DNA of 64,000 nt from Oscillospiraceae bacterium (GTDB taxonomy: Bacteria; Bacillota; Clostridia; Oscillospirales; Oscillospiraceae). The translations under genes and the position numbers were made by a program. The stretch lies in assembly GCA_015068455.1 (NCBI GenBank), contig SVKO01000001.1:425738-489737 (forward strand). Direction: 5' to 3'. The notes under the pieces were generated by a model. The model did not search any database, was not told where the DNA came from, and was given only the letters and a program-made list of their open reading frames with translations. Below are positions 40,246 to 51,536 of the stretch, one piece after another (within the stretch, counting starts at the first letter, position 1; every line of letters starts with the position of its first letter).

Positions 40246-42028
40246 TAGTGAAGAGAGAATCCAGGAAGTAGGCCGCCGGGCACAGGAGAATGCGAACCTG
40301 ATCTGGAATGTGGCGAACTCCCTGTTCGGTGCGTTTAAGCCGCATGAATACGGCCTTGTTATCCTCCCCATGTGTGTGATCAAGCGCTTCCACGACTGCC
40401 TGCTGCCGACGCGCACGGCAGTGCTGGAGGCAAATAAGGAGTACGGAAACCTGGGTGAACTGAAGGACGGCTTTTTGAAGGAGGCTTCCGGCTATCAGTT
40501 TTACAACACCAGTGAATACACCTTTGCCAGCTTGATCACCGATCCAGAGAACATAGAAGACAATTTCAACGATTATCTTCGTGGCTTCTCCGATAACGTC
40601 CGGCAGATACTGGAGCGCATGAACTTCCAGGCGCAGGTAGACCGCATGGTGGAGGCCGGTGTGCTGTATCAAGTCGTGGTGGATTTCGCTGCCGAGAATC
40701 TTGACATGAGTCCACGTCACATCTCCACCGTGGATATGGGTTATATCTTTGAAAATCTGGTCCAGCGCTTTTCCGAGTCTTATAACGAGGAAGCCGGAGC
40801 ACACTTCACCAGCCGCGACATCATCTATCTGATGTGCGACCTGCTTTTGACGAACAACGACACCGTTGAAGATGAGAGCGGCATCCATTGCACCGTCTAC
40901 GACATGACCATGGGCACCAGCCAGATGCTCACCTGCATGGAGGAGCGGCTGACGCAGTTGGACAGCAGCGCATCTGTACAGACCTTCGGCCAGGAGATCA
41001 ACCCCTTTACCATGGGCGTGGCCGTGGCCGACACCCTGATCCACGGCAGCGACCCGGACAACATGAAATTCGGCGACACCCTGTCCGACGATAAATTTGC
41101 CGGATATGAGTTTGACTTCGTGATCTCCAATCCCCCCTTCGGTATCGACTGGAAACGGGAAGCCACTGTGATTGAAGCCGAGCACAAGAAGGGTGAGGCA
41201 GGGCGGTTTGCCCCCGGACTTCCCAGCAAAAGCGACGGGCAGATGCTGTTTCTGATGAACGGCGTCAAGAAGCTGAAGGATACAGGCCGCATGGCGATCA
41301 TCCAAAACGGCTCCTCCCTGTTTAACGGTGACGCCGAAAGCGGTCCCAGCAATATCCGCCGCTACTTGATCGAAGATACCGACTGGCTGGATGCGATCAT
41401 CCGGCTGCCGAATGATTCATTCTACAACACCGGGATCGCCACTTATATCTGGATCATCAACAAGGCCAAACCCGCCGAGAGGAAGCGGAAAGTCCAGCTG
41501 ATCGACGCCAGCAAATGCCGCCTGGCCAGAAGAAAACCCATCGGCAACAAGCGCTATGACATTGAAAAAGCCAGCCGGGATTTGATCGTACAGGCCTATG
41601 GCGAGTTCCTGACCAAGGACTATGCGGGCGTTGAGTCCGACGGCAAGCCCATCATCTGCAAAAGCAAAGTGGTAGAAGGGATTTCTCTTGGCTATAACAA
41701 AGTGGTTGTGGAAAGCCCCGTGCGCAACGAAGATGGAAGTCTTGCTCTAAAACGGGGCAAGAAAATCGCGGACCCGTCCAAGAGAGACACCGAAAGCATC
41801 CCGCTGACAGAGGAGATCAACGAATATATGGCCCGTGAAGTCCTGCCCTACAGCCCGGATGCCTGGGTGGACGAGAGCAAAACGAAAAAGGGATATGAGA
41901 TCCCGTTTACGCGAATGTTTTATGAATACACTCCGATTGAAGCGAGTGATGAAATTGCCGCCCGTATTACCGAGCATGAAAAGGCGCTGATGGCAAAGCT
42001 TCGGGAATTGTTTGCAGAGGAAGAATAA
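40238..42028 (+). CDS. hsdM: Type I restriction-modification DNA methyltransferase subunit
   Basis: N6-adenine methyltransferase subunit of 596 residues. The N-terminal HsdM helical domain (about 1-150), the AdoMet region around VYDMTMGTSQMLT and the catalytic ISNPPFG motif (about 298-304) are in order. The ATG at 40238 is chosen because AAAGGAG lies eight bases upstream; it overlaps the transposase-like gene by 8 nt. It acts with HsdS to protect host DNA and with HsdR to restrict foreign DNA. Confidence 0.96.
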   Translation: MSSSEERIQEVGRRAQENANLIWNVANSLFGAFKPHEYGLVILPMCVIKRFHDCLLPTRTAVLEANKEYGNLGELKDGFLKEASGYQFYNTSEYTFASLITDPENIEDNFNDYLRGFSDNVRQILERMNFQAQVDRMVEAGVLYQVVVDFAAENLDMSPRHISTVDMGYIFENLVQRFSESYNEEAGAHFTSRDIIYLMCDLLLTNNDTVEDESGIHCTVYDMTMGTSQMLTCMEERLTQLDSSASVQTFGQEINPFTMGVAVADTLIHGSDPDNMKFGDTLSDDKFAGYEFDFVISNPPFGIDWKREATVIEAEHKKGEAGRFAPGLPSKSDGQMLFLMNGVKKLKDTGRMAIIQNGSSLFNGDAESGPSNIRRYLIEDTDWLDAIIRLPNDSFYNTGIATYIWIINKAKPAERKRKVQLIDASKCRLARRKPIGNKRYDIEKASRDLIVQAYGEFLTKDYAGVESDGKPIICKSKVVEGISLGYNKVVVESPVRNEDGSLALKRGKKIADPSKRDTESIPLTEEINEYMAREVLPYSPDAWVDESKTKKGYEIPFTRMFYEYTPIEASDEIAARITEHEKALMAKLRELFAEEE

Positions 42029-42029
42029 G

Positions 42030-43325
42030 ATGACAACATCATATACCGAATACAAGAATTCCGGTTGCCAATGGTTGGGTATTATTCCATCATCATGGGA
42101 GACTGGCGTTATTGGCTCTTTATATTCTCAAAGAAGCACAAAAGTCAGTGATAACGACTATCCTCCACTTTCTGTAACAATGCGAGGTGTATTGCCCCAG
42201 CTTGCCACAGTAGCTAAGACAGATGCACATGACGCTCGAAAGCTGGTACTTAAGGGCGATTTCGCGATAAACAGCCGCTCTGACCGTCGAGGATCTTGTG
42301 GAATATCTGATAATGATGGCTCTGTTTCCCTTATAAATACTGTGTTAGTACCAAGAGGGAAGATGAATCCTCAGTACTACAATTGGCTTTTCCATACCGT
42401 TCAATTTGCTGACGAATACTACAGGAACGGGCACGGAATCGTTGATGATCTCTGGACAACACGTTGGGACGAAATGAAGCGTATCGTCATTCCGGTTCCG
42501 CCAGAGCTGGAGCAAGCAGTGATTGCTGGATTCCTAAAAAAGAAAGTCGGCGCGATAGACGCGGTCATCTCCGAGGCAAGAGCCAGCATTGAAGAGTACA
42601 AAGCATGGAGGGCATCCATTATCTTTGAAGCCGTCACCAAAGGGCTTGATCCGAATGTGGAAATGAAGGATTCCGGGGTAAAGTGGCTTGGGACAGTTCC
42701 GCAACATTGGACAGTGTCCAGATTGAAGACGGTAGTCGCTTACATAGAAAGTGGCGTAAGCGTGAATGCATCACAGTCCGCTGCGTCAGAGGGTAAAATT
42801 GGCGTTCTCAAAACCAGCTCGGTCAGCAAATATGTTTTTAATCCCACAGAAAACAAAGAAGTTAACTCCGATGAATTGAATCGAGTGGCTTGTCAAGTTC
42901 GAGCCAATACGATTATCGTCAGTCGCATGAACACACCGGAATTGGTTGGTGCTTGCGGCTATGTCGAAAAGGATTATCCGCTCCTTTTTCTCCCTGACAG
43001 GCTGTGGCAAGTGCACTTTGTCGATTCTGTTAGCGCAAAATATGTCTATTATTATTTGTGTTCGAATTATATAAAGAATTATTACGCTTCTCTCTCATCC
43101 GGAACTAGTAGTTCGATGCAGAACATCTCTCAAGGGCAGTTCTTAAACGCGGCTGTCCTTTTACCAGAACGGGTTGAGCAAGAAGATGTCGTTGAATTCC
43201 TTGACAAAAAGTGTGCAGATATTGATACCATGATCCTAGAAAAAGAGTCACTTATCTCAGATTTGGAATCTTATAAAAGATCACTCATCTTTGAAGTGGT
43301 TACCGGCAAAAGGCGGGTGTTCTGA
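42030..43325 (+). CDS. hsdS: Type I restriction-modification specificity subunit
   Basis: 431 residues with two target-recognition domains: TRD1 about 5-150 and TRD2 about 225-370. Each is followed by a coiled-coil spacer (KKKVGAIDAVISEARASIEE and DKKCADIDTMILEKESLISD, given by their heptad Ile/Leu). The repeated DSG.KWLG.VP.HW motif marks the start of each TRD. The ATG starts 2 nt after the hsdM stop. DNA target sequence is not deducible. Confidence 0.95.
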   Translation: MTTSYTEYKNSGCQWLGIIPSSWETGVIGSLYSQRSTKVSDNDYPPLSVTMRGVLPQLATVAKTDAHDARKLVLKGDFAINSRSDRRGSCGISDNDGSVSLINTVLVPRGKMNPQYYNWLFHTVQFADEYYRNGHGIVDDLWTTRWDEMKRIVIPVPPELEQAVIAGFLKKKVGAIDAVISEARASIEEYKAWRASIIFEAVTKGLDPNVEMKDSGVKWLGTVPQHWTVSRLKTVVAYIESGVSVNASQSAASEGKIGVLKTSSVSKYVFNPTENKEVNSDELNRVACQVRANTIIVSRMNTPELVGACGYVEKDYPLLFLPDRLWQVHFVDSVSAKYVYYYLCSNYIKNYYASLSSGTSSSMQNISQGQFLNAAVLLPERVEQEDVVEFLDKKCADIDTMILEKESLISDLESYKRSLIFEVVTGKRRVF

Positions 43326-43984
43326 TGACAAATGAGGAATATTTCGTTCAATTAGAGCCAGCGCTTGCAGCACTTGCAGAGCTAAGAAGTCAGGCAATTA
43401 AACTTGCTGCTGGCATGATTGGAGAAACTCTTTTCTCTGAAGATTTGTTTTTTGGAGCTGCTGCTGATCGGTGCATTCGCCTTCTTGACGGCTTTTGTAT
43501 GATGTTGAAAGAACGAAATCTCACCTGTGCAGGGGTCCTTTTGCGAATGCAAATGGACAACTGTATGAGAACCTATGCGGCTTTTATCGCGGAGGACAAA
43601 AATGCTGTTGTAAATTGCATTTTGAAAGGCGACCCGATTAAGAATCTGAAAGATAAAGACGGCAAGAAAATGACAGATGGGCATCTGAAAGATAAGGTCA
43701 CAGAACTCGATAAACAATTTGCAGATGTCTATAATCAAGCAAGCGGTTATGTTCATTTATCTGAAAAAGCTTTTTTTCAAACAGTAGAAGAAGTTGAAGA
43801 TGGCGGGAAAATATGCTTCAACTATGGGCATCCGCTGCCAGAAAAGCGAAATGATCCTTTGCTTGAAAGCGCAGCAGCATACATTCATTTTGTGAAGTTG
43901 CAGTTCCGCATGCTCCAAGCTGTCGCGGACAGTAAACAAAGATATGATGCAGAAGAACACAATGATGATTTAGAGGAGGATTAA
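43325..43984 (+). CDS. Accessory helical protein between hsdS and hsdR
   Basis: 219 residues, almost all helix, with no recognised family. The middle ([18 protein letters not shown]) and the later [15 protein letters not shown] stretch resemble HEPN/AbiV-like or DUF5677-type proteins, in which a conserved Arg and a His near YVHxS are common; this is only a resemblance. It overlaps the hsdS stop by 1 nt (TGATG) and ends 2 nt before hsdR, so it is translated as part of the RM operon. Confidence 0.72.
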   Translation: MTNEEYFVQLEPALAALAELRSQAIKLAAGMIGETLFSEDLFFGAAADRCIRLLDGFCMMLKERNLTCAGVLLRMQMDNCMRTYAAFIAEDKNAVVNCILKGDPIKNLKDKDGKKMTDGHLKDKVTELDKQFADVYNQASGYVHLSEKAFFQTVEEVEDGGKICFNYGHPLPEKRNDPLLESAAAYIHFVKLQFRMLQAVADSKQRYDAEEHNDDLEED

Positions 43985-43986
43985 CT

Positions 43987-46900
43987 ATGCCAGATAACGA
44001 AAAACAATTTGAAACTGACATTGAATCTTTCCTGATTTCGGAAAAAGGCGGTTGGTATAAAGCAAATGATGCCGGTTACCGTACCGGCTTCCGTTGTGAC
44101 AGCGAAGGTATTTTTATTGAGAACTGGGCTCTTGATATTGACACGCTCTGCTCCTTCGTAAAAAACACGCAGCCGGTGGCCTGGAATCTCTTCGAGAAGC
44201 GCTGCAAGAGCGATCCGCAGGCGAAGTTCTACCGCGCTTTTCAGAACGCCGTGGATATGGACGGACTGATCAACGTTCTTCGCCATGGCTTCAAGCACCG
44301 GGGTCAAGAATTCCGGGTCATCTATTTCAAACCGGAAACTGAGTTGAATCAGCTTTCGCTTTCCCGCTACAAAGAGAATATCTGTCAGTGTATCCGTCAG
44401 TGGCATTACAGTCCTCGCGATACCCAAAAGAGCGTGGACATGATGCTTTCGGTTAACGGCATCCCGCTGGTCGCCCTAGAGCTGAAGGATCAGCTCACGG
44501 GCCAGACCATCGACAATGCCATTACACAGTGGATGACCGACCGGGATTATCGCGAAGAGACGTTCCAGTTCAATCGCAGAATCCTTACCTACTTTGCGGT
44601 GGATCTGTATAACGTCGCAATGAGTACCCGACTGCTTGGAACCAATACAACGTTCCTTCCCTTTAACCAGGGCAGCAACGGCCCAGGCGTGGACGGAGGT
44701 GCCGGCAACCCGCAGAACCCGGACGGCAGCTACGTAACGGCCTACCTTTGGGAGACTGTTCTCCAGAAGGACAAGTTCCTGGACATCCTGCAGAAGTTCA
44801 TCAGCTATCAAAAAGAGACCAAGCGGACCATTCTCCCGGACGGAAAAGTACGGACAGACGTTACTGAAAAGGTCATTTTCCCCCGCTATCATCAGCTGGA
44901 CGTGGTGCGCAAACTGGTCGCCGATACAAAGAAGAACGGTCCTGGCCATAACTATCTGATCCAGCACAGCGCCGGTTCCGGCAAGTCCAACAGCATTGCC
45001 TGGACTTCCTACCGGCTTGCCAGCCTGCACGATGACGAGAACAGGGCCATCTTCAATTCTGTGATCATCGTCACCGACCGAAAGGTGCTGGACAGCCAGC
45101 TGCAGGACACGATTAACGGTTTCGACCATACCCTCGGCAGCGTTGTTCTGATCGACGAGAAAAAGAGCTCCAGGGATCTGCTGAAGGCCGTGCAGGATGG
45201 CAAACGGATCATCGTCACAACGCTTCAGAAATTCCCAGTGATCTATGATCTAGTGGGCGACACCACTGGAAAAGCCTTTGCCGTGATCGTAGACGAGGCA
45301 CACAGCAGCCAGACCGGTGCCAGCGCCATGAAGTTAAAAATGGCACTCGCTGACACCTCGGAGGCGTTGGCTGAGTATGCGGAGCTGGAGGGAAAAGCAG
45401 AGGAAGATCTGGATGCCGAGAACGACAAGTTCCTGCAGGAGCTGATTTCCGCAGGAAAGCATAAAAACCTCAGCTTCTACGCCTTTACCGCAACGCCGAA
45501 GGATAAGACGCTGGAAATCTTCGGTGAGGAATGGCCGGACGGCACCTTCCATCCTTTCCATGTTTACAGCATGCGGCAGGCCATCGAGGAAGGCTTCATC
45601 ATGGATGTTCTTGCGAATTACACCACTTACAAGACCTGCTATAAGGTGGCGAAGAACACGCCAGACAACCCCGAAGTCCCGGCCTCCAAAGCCATGAAGC
45701 TGATCCGCCGCTATACCGAGCTGCATCCTTATAACATCGCGCAGAAAGCTGCCATCATCGTTGAAACCTTCCGCGAAGTGACCAGTAAGGCCATTGGCGG
45801 AAAGGGCAAAATGATGGTGGTAACTGCATCGCGCCTTGCTGCGGTGCGCTATTACCACGAAGTTCAGCGTTATATCAGGCAGCATGGCTACGACAACCTT
45901 CTGATCATGATTGCTTTTTCTGGCACCGTCACAGACCCGGAAGTCCCGGGGAGCGAGTATACCGAGAGCAACATGAATCAGGACTTGGACGGCAATCGCG
46001 TGACTGAAGGTCAGACCAAAGCGGTGTTCCACGATCAGGGCGACGTTTTGATCGTCGCAGAGAAATACCAGACTGGTTTTGACGAGCCGCTGCTTCATAC
46101 AATGATCATTGATAAGAAGCTGCGTGATGTGAAAGCGGTCCAGACGATCAGCCGACTGAACCGAACCTGCCCCGGCAAGATTGATACCTATGTTCTGGAC
46201 TTCGTCAACAAGGCGGAAGATATCCAGGAAGCGTTCCAGGCCTTCTATACAGAGACCAGCCTGGAATCTGAAATCAATGTAGATTTGATCTACGCTGCAC
46301 AGAAAAAGCTGCGGGAGTTCAAGGTTTACACCGAAGAGGATATCGAAACGGTCACTTCAATATATCTTGATCCGGCAAACAATAAAAACAGCAGTTCTCT
46401 GCAGGGAAAAGTCACAAACGCTCTTCTCCCGATCGCTGAACGTTACAATAATGAATTGGACCAGCAGCAGCGCTATGAGTTCCGTCGGCAAGTCCGCAGC
46501 TTTGTGAAGTGGTATAATTACATTACCCAGATCGTCCGCATGTTTGATAAGGAACTGCACAAAGAGTACATCTTCTGCAGCTATCTGGCGCACCTCCTGC
46601 CCGGCGACGGTGACGACGTTTGGGATCTTGGCAACAAGGTTACGCTGGAATACTACAAGCTGGAAGAGACCTTCGCCGGGTCGATCTCTCTTGAAAAGGA
46701 CGTTGCTGGCCAATATGAGGCTGCCACCATGAAAAAGGGCAGCGCACAGCAGGAGAAGAAAAGCCAATTGGAAGAGGTCATTGAAAAGTTCAACGAGCAT
46801 TATGCCGGCAAAATCACGGACGGCGATCGAATCCTTGCCGGTATCCTTATGGATAAGATGTCCAAGGATGATGTCCTTCGCAAGTCTGCCCAGCAAGATG

Positions 46901-47073
46901 GTGAACAGATCTTTGTAAACAGCGTCTTTTCTAAGGCGTATGACAAGACCGCAATGGATTCCTACAAGGAAAGCCGCGAGGTGTTTGGCGCACTATTCAG
47001 TGATCCCAAGAAGTATGCTGCACTGAAAAATGCCTTGGCAGAGATCATGTACCGCGAGTTCCGGGAAGGGTAA
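43987..47073 (+). CDS. hsdR: Type I restriction endonuclease subunit R
   Basis: Motor-nuclease subunit of 1028 residues. The N-terminal PD-(D/E)XK nuclease shows Asp in VDMMLSVNG and ELK in LVALELKDQ (about 145-165). The SF2 motor has Walker A SAGSGKSN (about 330), DEAH in [14 protein letters not shown] in AFTATPKDK and motif [11 protein letters not shown]. The C-terminal helical HsdR region is present. GAGGAGG precedes the ATG. Complete and intact. Confidence 0.96.
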   Translation: MPDNEKQFETDIESFLISEKGGWYKANDAGYRTGFRCDSEGIFIENWALDIDTLCSFVKNTQPVAWNLFEKRCKSDPQAKFYRAFQNAVDMDGLINVLRHGFKHRGQEFRVIYFKPETELNQLSLSRYKENICQCIRQWHYSPRDTQKSVDMMLSVNGIPLVALELKDQLTGQTIDNAITQWMTDRDYREETFQFNRRILTYFAVDLYNVAMSTRLLGTNTTFLPFNQGSNGPGVDGGAGNPQNPDGSYVTAYLWETVLQKDKFLDILQKFISYQKETKRTILPDGKVRTDVTEKVIFPRYHQLDVVRKLVADTKKNGPGHNYLIQHSAGSGKSNSIAWTSYRLASLHDDENRAIFNSVIIVTDRKVLDSQLQDTINGFDHTLGSVVLIDEKKSSRDLLKAVQDGKRIIVTTLQKFPVIYDLVGDTTGKAFAVIVDEAHSSQTGASAMKLKMALADTSEALAEYAELEGKAEEDLDAENDKFLQELISAGKHKNLSFYAFTATPKDKTLEIFGEEWPDGTFHPFHVYSMRQAIEEGFIMDVLANYTTYKTCYKVAKNTPDNPEVPASKAMKLIRRYTELHPYNIAQKAAIIVETFREVTSKAIGGKGKMMVVTASRLAAVRYYHEVQRYIRQHGYDNLLIMIAFSGTVTDPEVPGSEYTESNMNQDLDGNRVTEGQTKAVFHDQGDVLIVAEKYQTGFDEPLLHTMIIDKKLRDVKAVQTISRLNRTCPGKIDTYVLDFVNKAEDIQEAFQAFYTETSLESEINVDLIYAAQKKLREFKVYTEEDIETVTSIYLDPANNKNSSSLQGKVTNALLPIAERYNNELDQQQRYEFRRQVRSFVKWYNYITQIVRMFDKELHKEYIFCSYLAHLLPGDGDDVWDLGNKVTLEYYKLEETFAGSISLEKDVAGQYEAATMKKGSAQQEKKSQLEEVIEKFNEHYAGKITDGDRILAGILMDKMSKDDVLRKSAQQDGEQIFVNSVFSKAYDKTAMDSYKESREVFGALFSDPKKYAALKNALAEIMYREFREG

Positions 47074-47109
47074 CTTCCTTTTGCTAAAGACACTGGGAGG
47101 AAAAATAGA

Positions 47110-48105
47110 ATGATGCTGCGCGATGGACTATATGAGCAGATAATCAACAAGGAAATAGACGCAGAGCTTACCGGATCGGACAAGCTCAGTCAAACTGCGC
47201 CTATTGACACTGCTGAAGCGTCCAAAGTGCTGGCAAAATATGTGGCCAAGGTGGTCGAGCGCGGGCTGGACAATCTCCGAGACAACGGAGGTGACCTGAA
47301 CGCACAGGTCGCGCTGGCCAATCAGATCATTACAACGATTCAGACGGAAACAAAAGAAGCTGACTTCGACTCGCTCTCTGTCGCAGAGCGAGCGGAGCAG
47401 CTTCTTGCGCTTTTTGACCGGCAAAACAGCATCTGGGCACTGGATGAGAAAGCTCAGGTCGTCCGGCCTGAAACATCCATCGCGCAGTCCAGCCTTTTCA
47501 CCGGAGCCGCCCACGAGCCGCAGATGTATACCGAGCTCAAAAAAGAGATCGTGTCCTGCAATCGGATCGACATGCTGGTGTCCTTCATCAAGTGGAGCGG
47601 GCTGCGCCTCATCATGGACGAGCTGACGACCTTCACGCAAAACGGTGGCGAGCTGCGCATCATCACGACTTCTTACATGGGAGCTACTGATGTTAAAGCC
47701 ATCGAGGAGCTGCGCAAGCTTCCCAACACGCAGATTAAGGTCAGTTACAACACCAAGATCACGCGCCTCCATGCAAAGGCGTACATCTTCTATCGCAATA
47801 CCGGCTTTACGACCGCCTATGTGGGCTCGTCCAATCTATCCAACGCAGCGCTGACAAGCGGTTTGGAGTGGAACACGAAGATCACGAAGAAGGATCTTCC
47901 GGAAACCGTTGATAAGGTCGCGGCCACTTTCGAATTCTACTGGAACGACAGAGAGTTCGAGTACTACGATGAGGGGCAGCGGGAGCGCCTGGCTCGTGCG
48001 CTACAGGCTGAAAAAGTATTTCGACAGCAACAATGCCGAAATCTATACGATGGACATCCAGCCCTATTCCTATCAGCAGGAGATCCTGGACAAGCTGGAA
48101 GCTGA
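47110..48105 (+). CDS. 5' part of a frameshifted PLD-helicase-DUF3427 gene
   Basis: 331 codons that encode the N-terminal helical region (about 1-125) and a phospholipase-D-like nuclease domain with one HxK motif (RLHAKAYIFY then AYVGSSNLSNAAL, about 215-245). After LQAEK (about residue 302) the frame leaves the family pattern and stops at 48105. Continuation in the +1 frame gives the helicase part. The shift coincides with a run of five A at 48011-48015; with four A the frames join as AEKYFDSNN. GGGAGG precedes the ATG. Either a sequencing indel, a true inactivation, or a slippery site. Confidence 0.8.
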   Translation: MMLRDGLYEQIINKEIDAELTGSDKLSQTAPIDTAEASKVLAKYVAKVVERGLDNLRDNGGDLNAQVALANQIITTIQTETKEADFDSLSVAERAEQLLALFDRQNSIWALDEKAQVVRPETSIAQSSLFTGAAHEPQMYTELKKEIVSCNRIDMLVSFIKWSGLRLIMDELTTFTQNGGELRIITTSYMGATDVKAIEELRKLPNTQIKVSYNTKITRLHAKAYIFYRNTGFTTAYVGSSNLSNAALTSGLEWNTKITKKDLPETVDKVAATFEFYWNDREFEYYDEGQRERLARALQAEKVFRQQQCRNLYDGHPALFLSAGDPGQAGS

Positions 48106-50263
48106 ACGCACGGTTCGAGGATACACCCGCAATCTGGTTGTCGCGGCTACTGGAACGGGAAAAACGGTCATTTCCGCCCTAGATTATAAGCGCTTCCGCA
48201 AGCAGAATACTGGCCGCCCCTGCCGCCTGCTGTTCGTTGCGCACAGGGAGGAAATCCTCAAGCAGAGTCTTTATACCTTCCGCGCTGTATTGAAGGATGC
48301 CAACTTCGGAGAGATGTTCGTAGGCGGCTACCGTCCCGACGGGCTCGACAATCTCTTCATGTCTATTCAGACCTTCAACAGCCAGAACTTCACGGAAAAG
48401 ACTTCGCCGGACTTCTATGACTATATCATCGTGGACGAATTCCACCACGCGGCAGCACCAACCTATCAGAAGCTGCTGGAATACTATCAGCCGAAGATTC
48501 TGTTGGGCCTGACCGCCACGCCGGAACGCATGGATGGCAAGAGCATCCTGGGCTACTTCAATAACCGGATTGCAGCCGAGATCCGTCTACCGGAAGCCAT
48601 AGACCGCAAACTGCTATGCCCCTTCCAGTATTTCGGCGTCACCGATACGGTGGACCTGGACAAGCTGAAATGGTCTGCAGGCGGCTACGATAAAACCGAG
48701 CTGTCGAATCTGTATACACTCAGCGGCATGATTGCGGAGCGACGCGCGGACTTGGTTGTGTCCTCGCTGCTGAAATACGTGACGGATATTGACGATGTGA
48801 AGGGCTTGGGCTTCTGCGTCACGGTGGATCATGCAGCGTTCATGTGCCGCTACTTCAATGAGCATGGTATTCCTGCCATATTCCTGACCGGCAAATCCCC
48901 AGACGAGGAACGGCGCAGCGCCAAGGACAATTTGATTTCCGGTAGGGTGCGCTTCATCTTCGTTGTAGATATCTACAACGAAGGCGTAGATGTTCCTGAG
49001 GTCAACACAGTACTGTTCCTCCGTCCCACAGAATCCCTGACGATCTTCCTGCAGCAGCTCGGACGCGGCCTGCGTCTCGCTGAGGATAAAGAGTGCCTGA
49101 CTGTTCTCGACTTCATCGGCCAGGCAAACAGAAAGTATAACTTTGAGGACAAGTTCGCCGCGCTGCTTTCCAACACCACTCGCAGCGTGACGCGTGAAAT
49201 CAAGGACGGCTTTGTATCTGCTCCCAAGGGCTGCTACATCCAGTTGGAGAAAAAAGCCGCAAAGTACATACTCGACAATATCAGGGCTTCCTATGGCAAT
49301 ACGGCGGGGCTGGTGACACGCGTTGCCTCCTTTGAGGAAGATACCGGAATGAAGCTGAGCCTTGCAAACTTCCTGGACTATTACCATCTTGATCCCCGGA
49401 GCCTATATAAGTTTGCTACGTTCTCCCGCCTGTGTGCGCGAGCGGATGTGATTGACGATTTCACAGAACCACTTGAGGAAACGATGACTAAAGCTCTGGC
49501 AAGACTGGCCGTCATTGATTCCCGACGCTGGATTTCTTTCCTGTTGGATTTGTTGCCGCGGTTGGATGATGTAGATTTCGATAAACTCTCTGAGCTCGAG
49601 AAACGGATGCTCCAGATGTTTTACATTACCGTTTGGGGCAAAGCAGCCGAGGACTGGAGCAGCGACAAGGTTTGGGATAATCTCTACGCACTGGCAGACA
49701 GCCCGGTGTTATTGGGCGAGCTGATTGATCTGCTGAAATTCCAGTATAACCGGATTGACTTCATTGATGCTCCAGTTGACGTTGGCTTTGACTGCCCGCT
49801 GGATCTGCATTGCACCTACACCCGTGATCAGCTGCTGGTTGCACTGGATTTCCTGAAGCCAGCCACCGTGCGTGAGGGCGTGAAGTGGCTGCCGGATCAG
49901 AAGCTGGACGTGTTCTTTGTGACGCTGAATAAGTCTGACAAGGATTATTCACCCACGACCATGTACAACGACTACTCCATTAACGAGTGGCTGTTCCACT
50001 GGCAGAGCCAGAGCACCACAGCAGAGAACTCTCCGACAGGCCAACGGTACATTCATCACAAGGAGAAGGGCAGCCGTGTGCTGTTGTTTGTCCGTGAGTT
50101 TAAGGCTGACCGGATTACTAACGGCGCGGAGTCCTACACCTATCTCGGCACAGCCAACTACGTGAAGCACAAGGGTGAAAAGCCCATGAATATTACCTGG
50201 CGGCTGGATGAACCGATTCCTGCGAAGTATTTGAAGAAGACAAACAAGTTGGTGGTGGGATAA
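48050..50263 (+). CDS. 3' part of the frameshifted gene: SF2 helicase with DUF3427
   Basis: Continuation of the preceding frame, about 737 codons from the first ATG past the shift (48050, no ribosome site, so probably not a true start). It has Walker A AATGTGKT, DEFHH in IIVDEFHHAA (a DExH box), TATPERMDG, and motif VI FLQQLGRGLR, followed by the DUF3427 C-terminal region (about 480-735). With the PLD part the intact protein would be about 1,040 residues, a nuclease-helicase seen in defence islands. The first about 16 residues after the shift are encoded upstream of the ATG. Confidence 0.82.
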   Translation: MDIQPYSYQQEILDKLEAERTVRGYTRNLVVAATGTGKTVISALDYKRFRKQNTGRPCRLLFVAHREEILKQSLYTFRAVLKDANFGEMFVGGYRPDGLDNLFMSIQTFNSQNFTEKTSPDFYDYIIVDEFHHAAAPTYQKLLEYYQPKILLGLTATPERMDGKSILGYFNNRIAAEIRLPEAIDRKLLCPFQYFGVTDTVDLDKLKWSAGGYDKTELSNLYTLSGMIAERRADLVVSSLLKYVTDIDDVKGLGFCVTVDHAAFMCRYFNEHGIPAIFLTGKSPDEERRSAKDNLISGRVRFIFVVDIYNEGVDVPEVNTVLFLRPTESLTIFLQQLGRGLRLAEDKECLTVLDFIGQANRKYNFEDKFAALLSNTTRSVTREIKDGFVSAPKGCYIQLEKKAAKYILDNIRASYGNTAGLVTRVASFEEDTGMKLSLANFLDYYHLDPRSLYKFATFSRLCARADVIDDFTEPLEETMTKALARLAVIDSRRWISFLLDLLPRLDDVDFDKLSELEKRMLQMFYITVWGKAAEDWSSDKVWDNLYALADSPVLLGELIDLLKFQYNRIDFIDAPVDVGFDCPLDLHCTYTRDQLLVALDFLKPATVREGVKWLPDQKLDVFFVTLNKSDKDYSPTTMYNDYSINEWLFHWQSQSTTAENSPTGQRYIHHKEKGSRVLLFVREFKADRITNGAESYTYLGTANYVKHKGEKPMNITWRLDEPIPAKYLKKTNKLVVG

Positions 50264-50316
50264 GGAGTTTTTTAGAAAAGACACCATGCCCTTTTTAACT
50301 AGAATCGGAGGGAAAA

Positions 50317-51504
50317 ATGAATAGCCAATTTTCGGATTCTTTTTGGAACTATAAGAATTTTAATATGGTTAATGAATTGAATATTGCCGGCGAATTTATT
50401 TACGATGGGATTGATGCTCTCAACCGGATGAACACAATAGATGAAATTCCGTTGCTGTTTTCGTTTTTATATCACATATCTGTCGGAATCGAAAGAATTC
50501 AAAAGATCATCCTTGTTTTGTTCGGGCTTAATGAGCAAGATGATTATCAGGCTTTTGAAAAAAGCCTGATATCACATAGTCATGATAACCTGAACAGAAG
50601 AATTAAAGAACTGTGTTCATCTTTTTCTATCACGTCCAGAGAGAATGCATTTCTTGCAGTGTTATCACAATTCTATATATCTGCAAGATATTCGAGGTTT
50701 AATGTTGGAATGGAGTATGACCTCGAAAAACAGCTTGTATCAGAGTATATTCAGAATAATCTAGCAAACGAAAGGATAGAACATCATTTTATAACCGGCC
50801 AAATAATCATTAACCATGATGTGAAAGAATTGTTTGGTAGGGTGATTGGTTCACTTTCAAAGAAATACTATTGCGCTGTTCGGGAAGGCTGTGATAAGGT
50901 AGGCACTTTTTCATATGAGTTACAGCCCAATTCAAAGGCCGAACGATTTTTCTATTCAACCGAACAAAAGAATTCCCTCTACAGAGAAAAAGTCAATGAA
51001 AGCATAGCACTCAAAGAGTTTTTCGTGTATTTACGAAATACGTCGGACAGTAACGCATTCATTAGGTTTGTTGAAAGCATCAACCCATTGGAAATGGATC
51101 CGGGAATGACTAATGAATATATATCTGATTTCTGCAACGGTACTATTCCTCAGGCGCTCATAGATGAGATAGAAACACTATATGAGGGAATATCAATTAA
51201 GGATCGAATCCAACTTATAAGTGGTCTGGGTGAAATGAATGCTGATTTTGAGTGGATCGATGTAAATCAGTGTTTTTTGTTGCTGAAAGAATTAAGGGAA
51301 CAGAAGCGTGATTGCAAGGATTTTATCGAATTGATTCTTCCGATTGTTGAAAGGATCAAAGAGGATGAAACATACTACGAGTTGGTTGACGGGATTCCAG
51401 AGCTCTGTCAACAATTGCTATTACATTCAATAGGCGAAATCGACTTCTTAAAACACATGGAATGCTATTATGAGCAACTAGACCAGTTTTACAAAGAAGT
51501 TTGA
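50317..51504 (+). CDS. AT-rich hypothetical protein (395 aa), island gene
   Basis: Not recognised. The 395 residues are predicted mostly helical, acidic and free of membrane segments or signal peptide. Visible stretches include FLYHISVGIERIQKIILVLFG near residue 50, resembling helical HEPN/Cthe-type bundles, and SHSHDNLNRRIKELC. Codon use is clearly more AT-rich than the flanking helicases, as in the next gene, which suggests the pair was acquired together from another source. A ribosome site ATCGGAGGG lies upstream. Confidence 0.7.
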   Translation: MNSQFSDSFWNYKNFNMVNELNIAGEFIYDGIDALNRMNTIDEIPLLFSFLYHISVGIERIQKIILVLFGLNEQDDYQAFEKSLISHSHDNLNRRIKELCSSFSITSRENAFLAVLSQFYISARYSRFNVGMEYDLEKQLVSEYIQNNLANERIEHHFITGQIIINHDVKELFGRVIGSLSKKYYCAVREGCDKVGTFSYELQPNSKAERFFYSTEQKNSLYREKVNESIALKEFFVYLRNTSDSNAFIRFVESINPLEMDPGMTNEYISDFCNGTIPQALIDEIETLYEGISIKDRIQLISGLGEMNADFEWIDVNQCFLLLKELREQKRDCKDFIELILPIVERIKEDETYYELVDGIPELCQQLLLHSIGEIDFLKHMECYYEQLDQFYKEV

Positions 51505-51536
51505 TCAATCTCCATTATTGCCTGAAGGAGGCGTCA

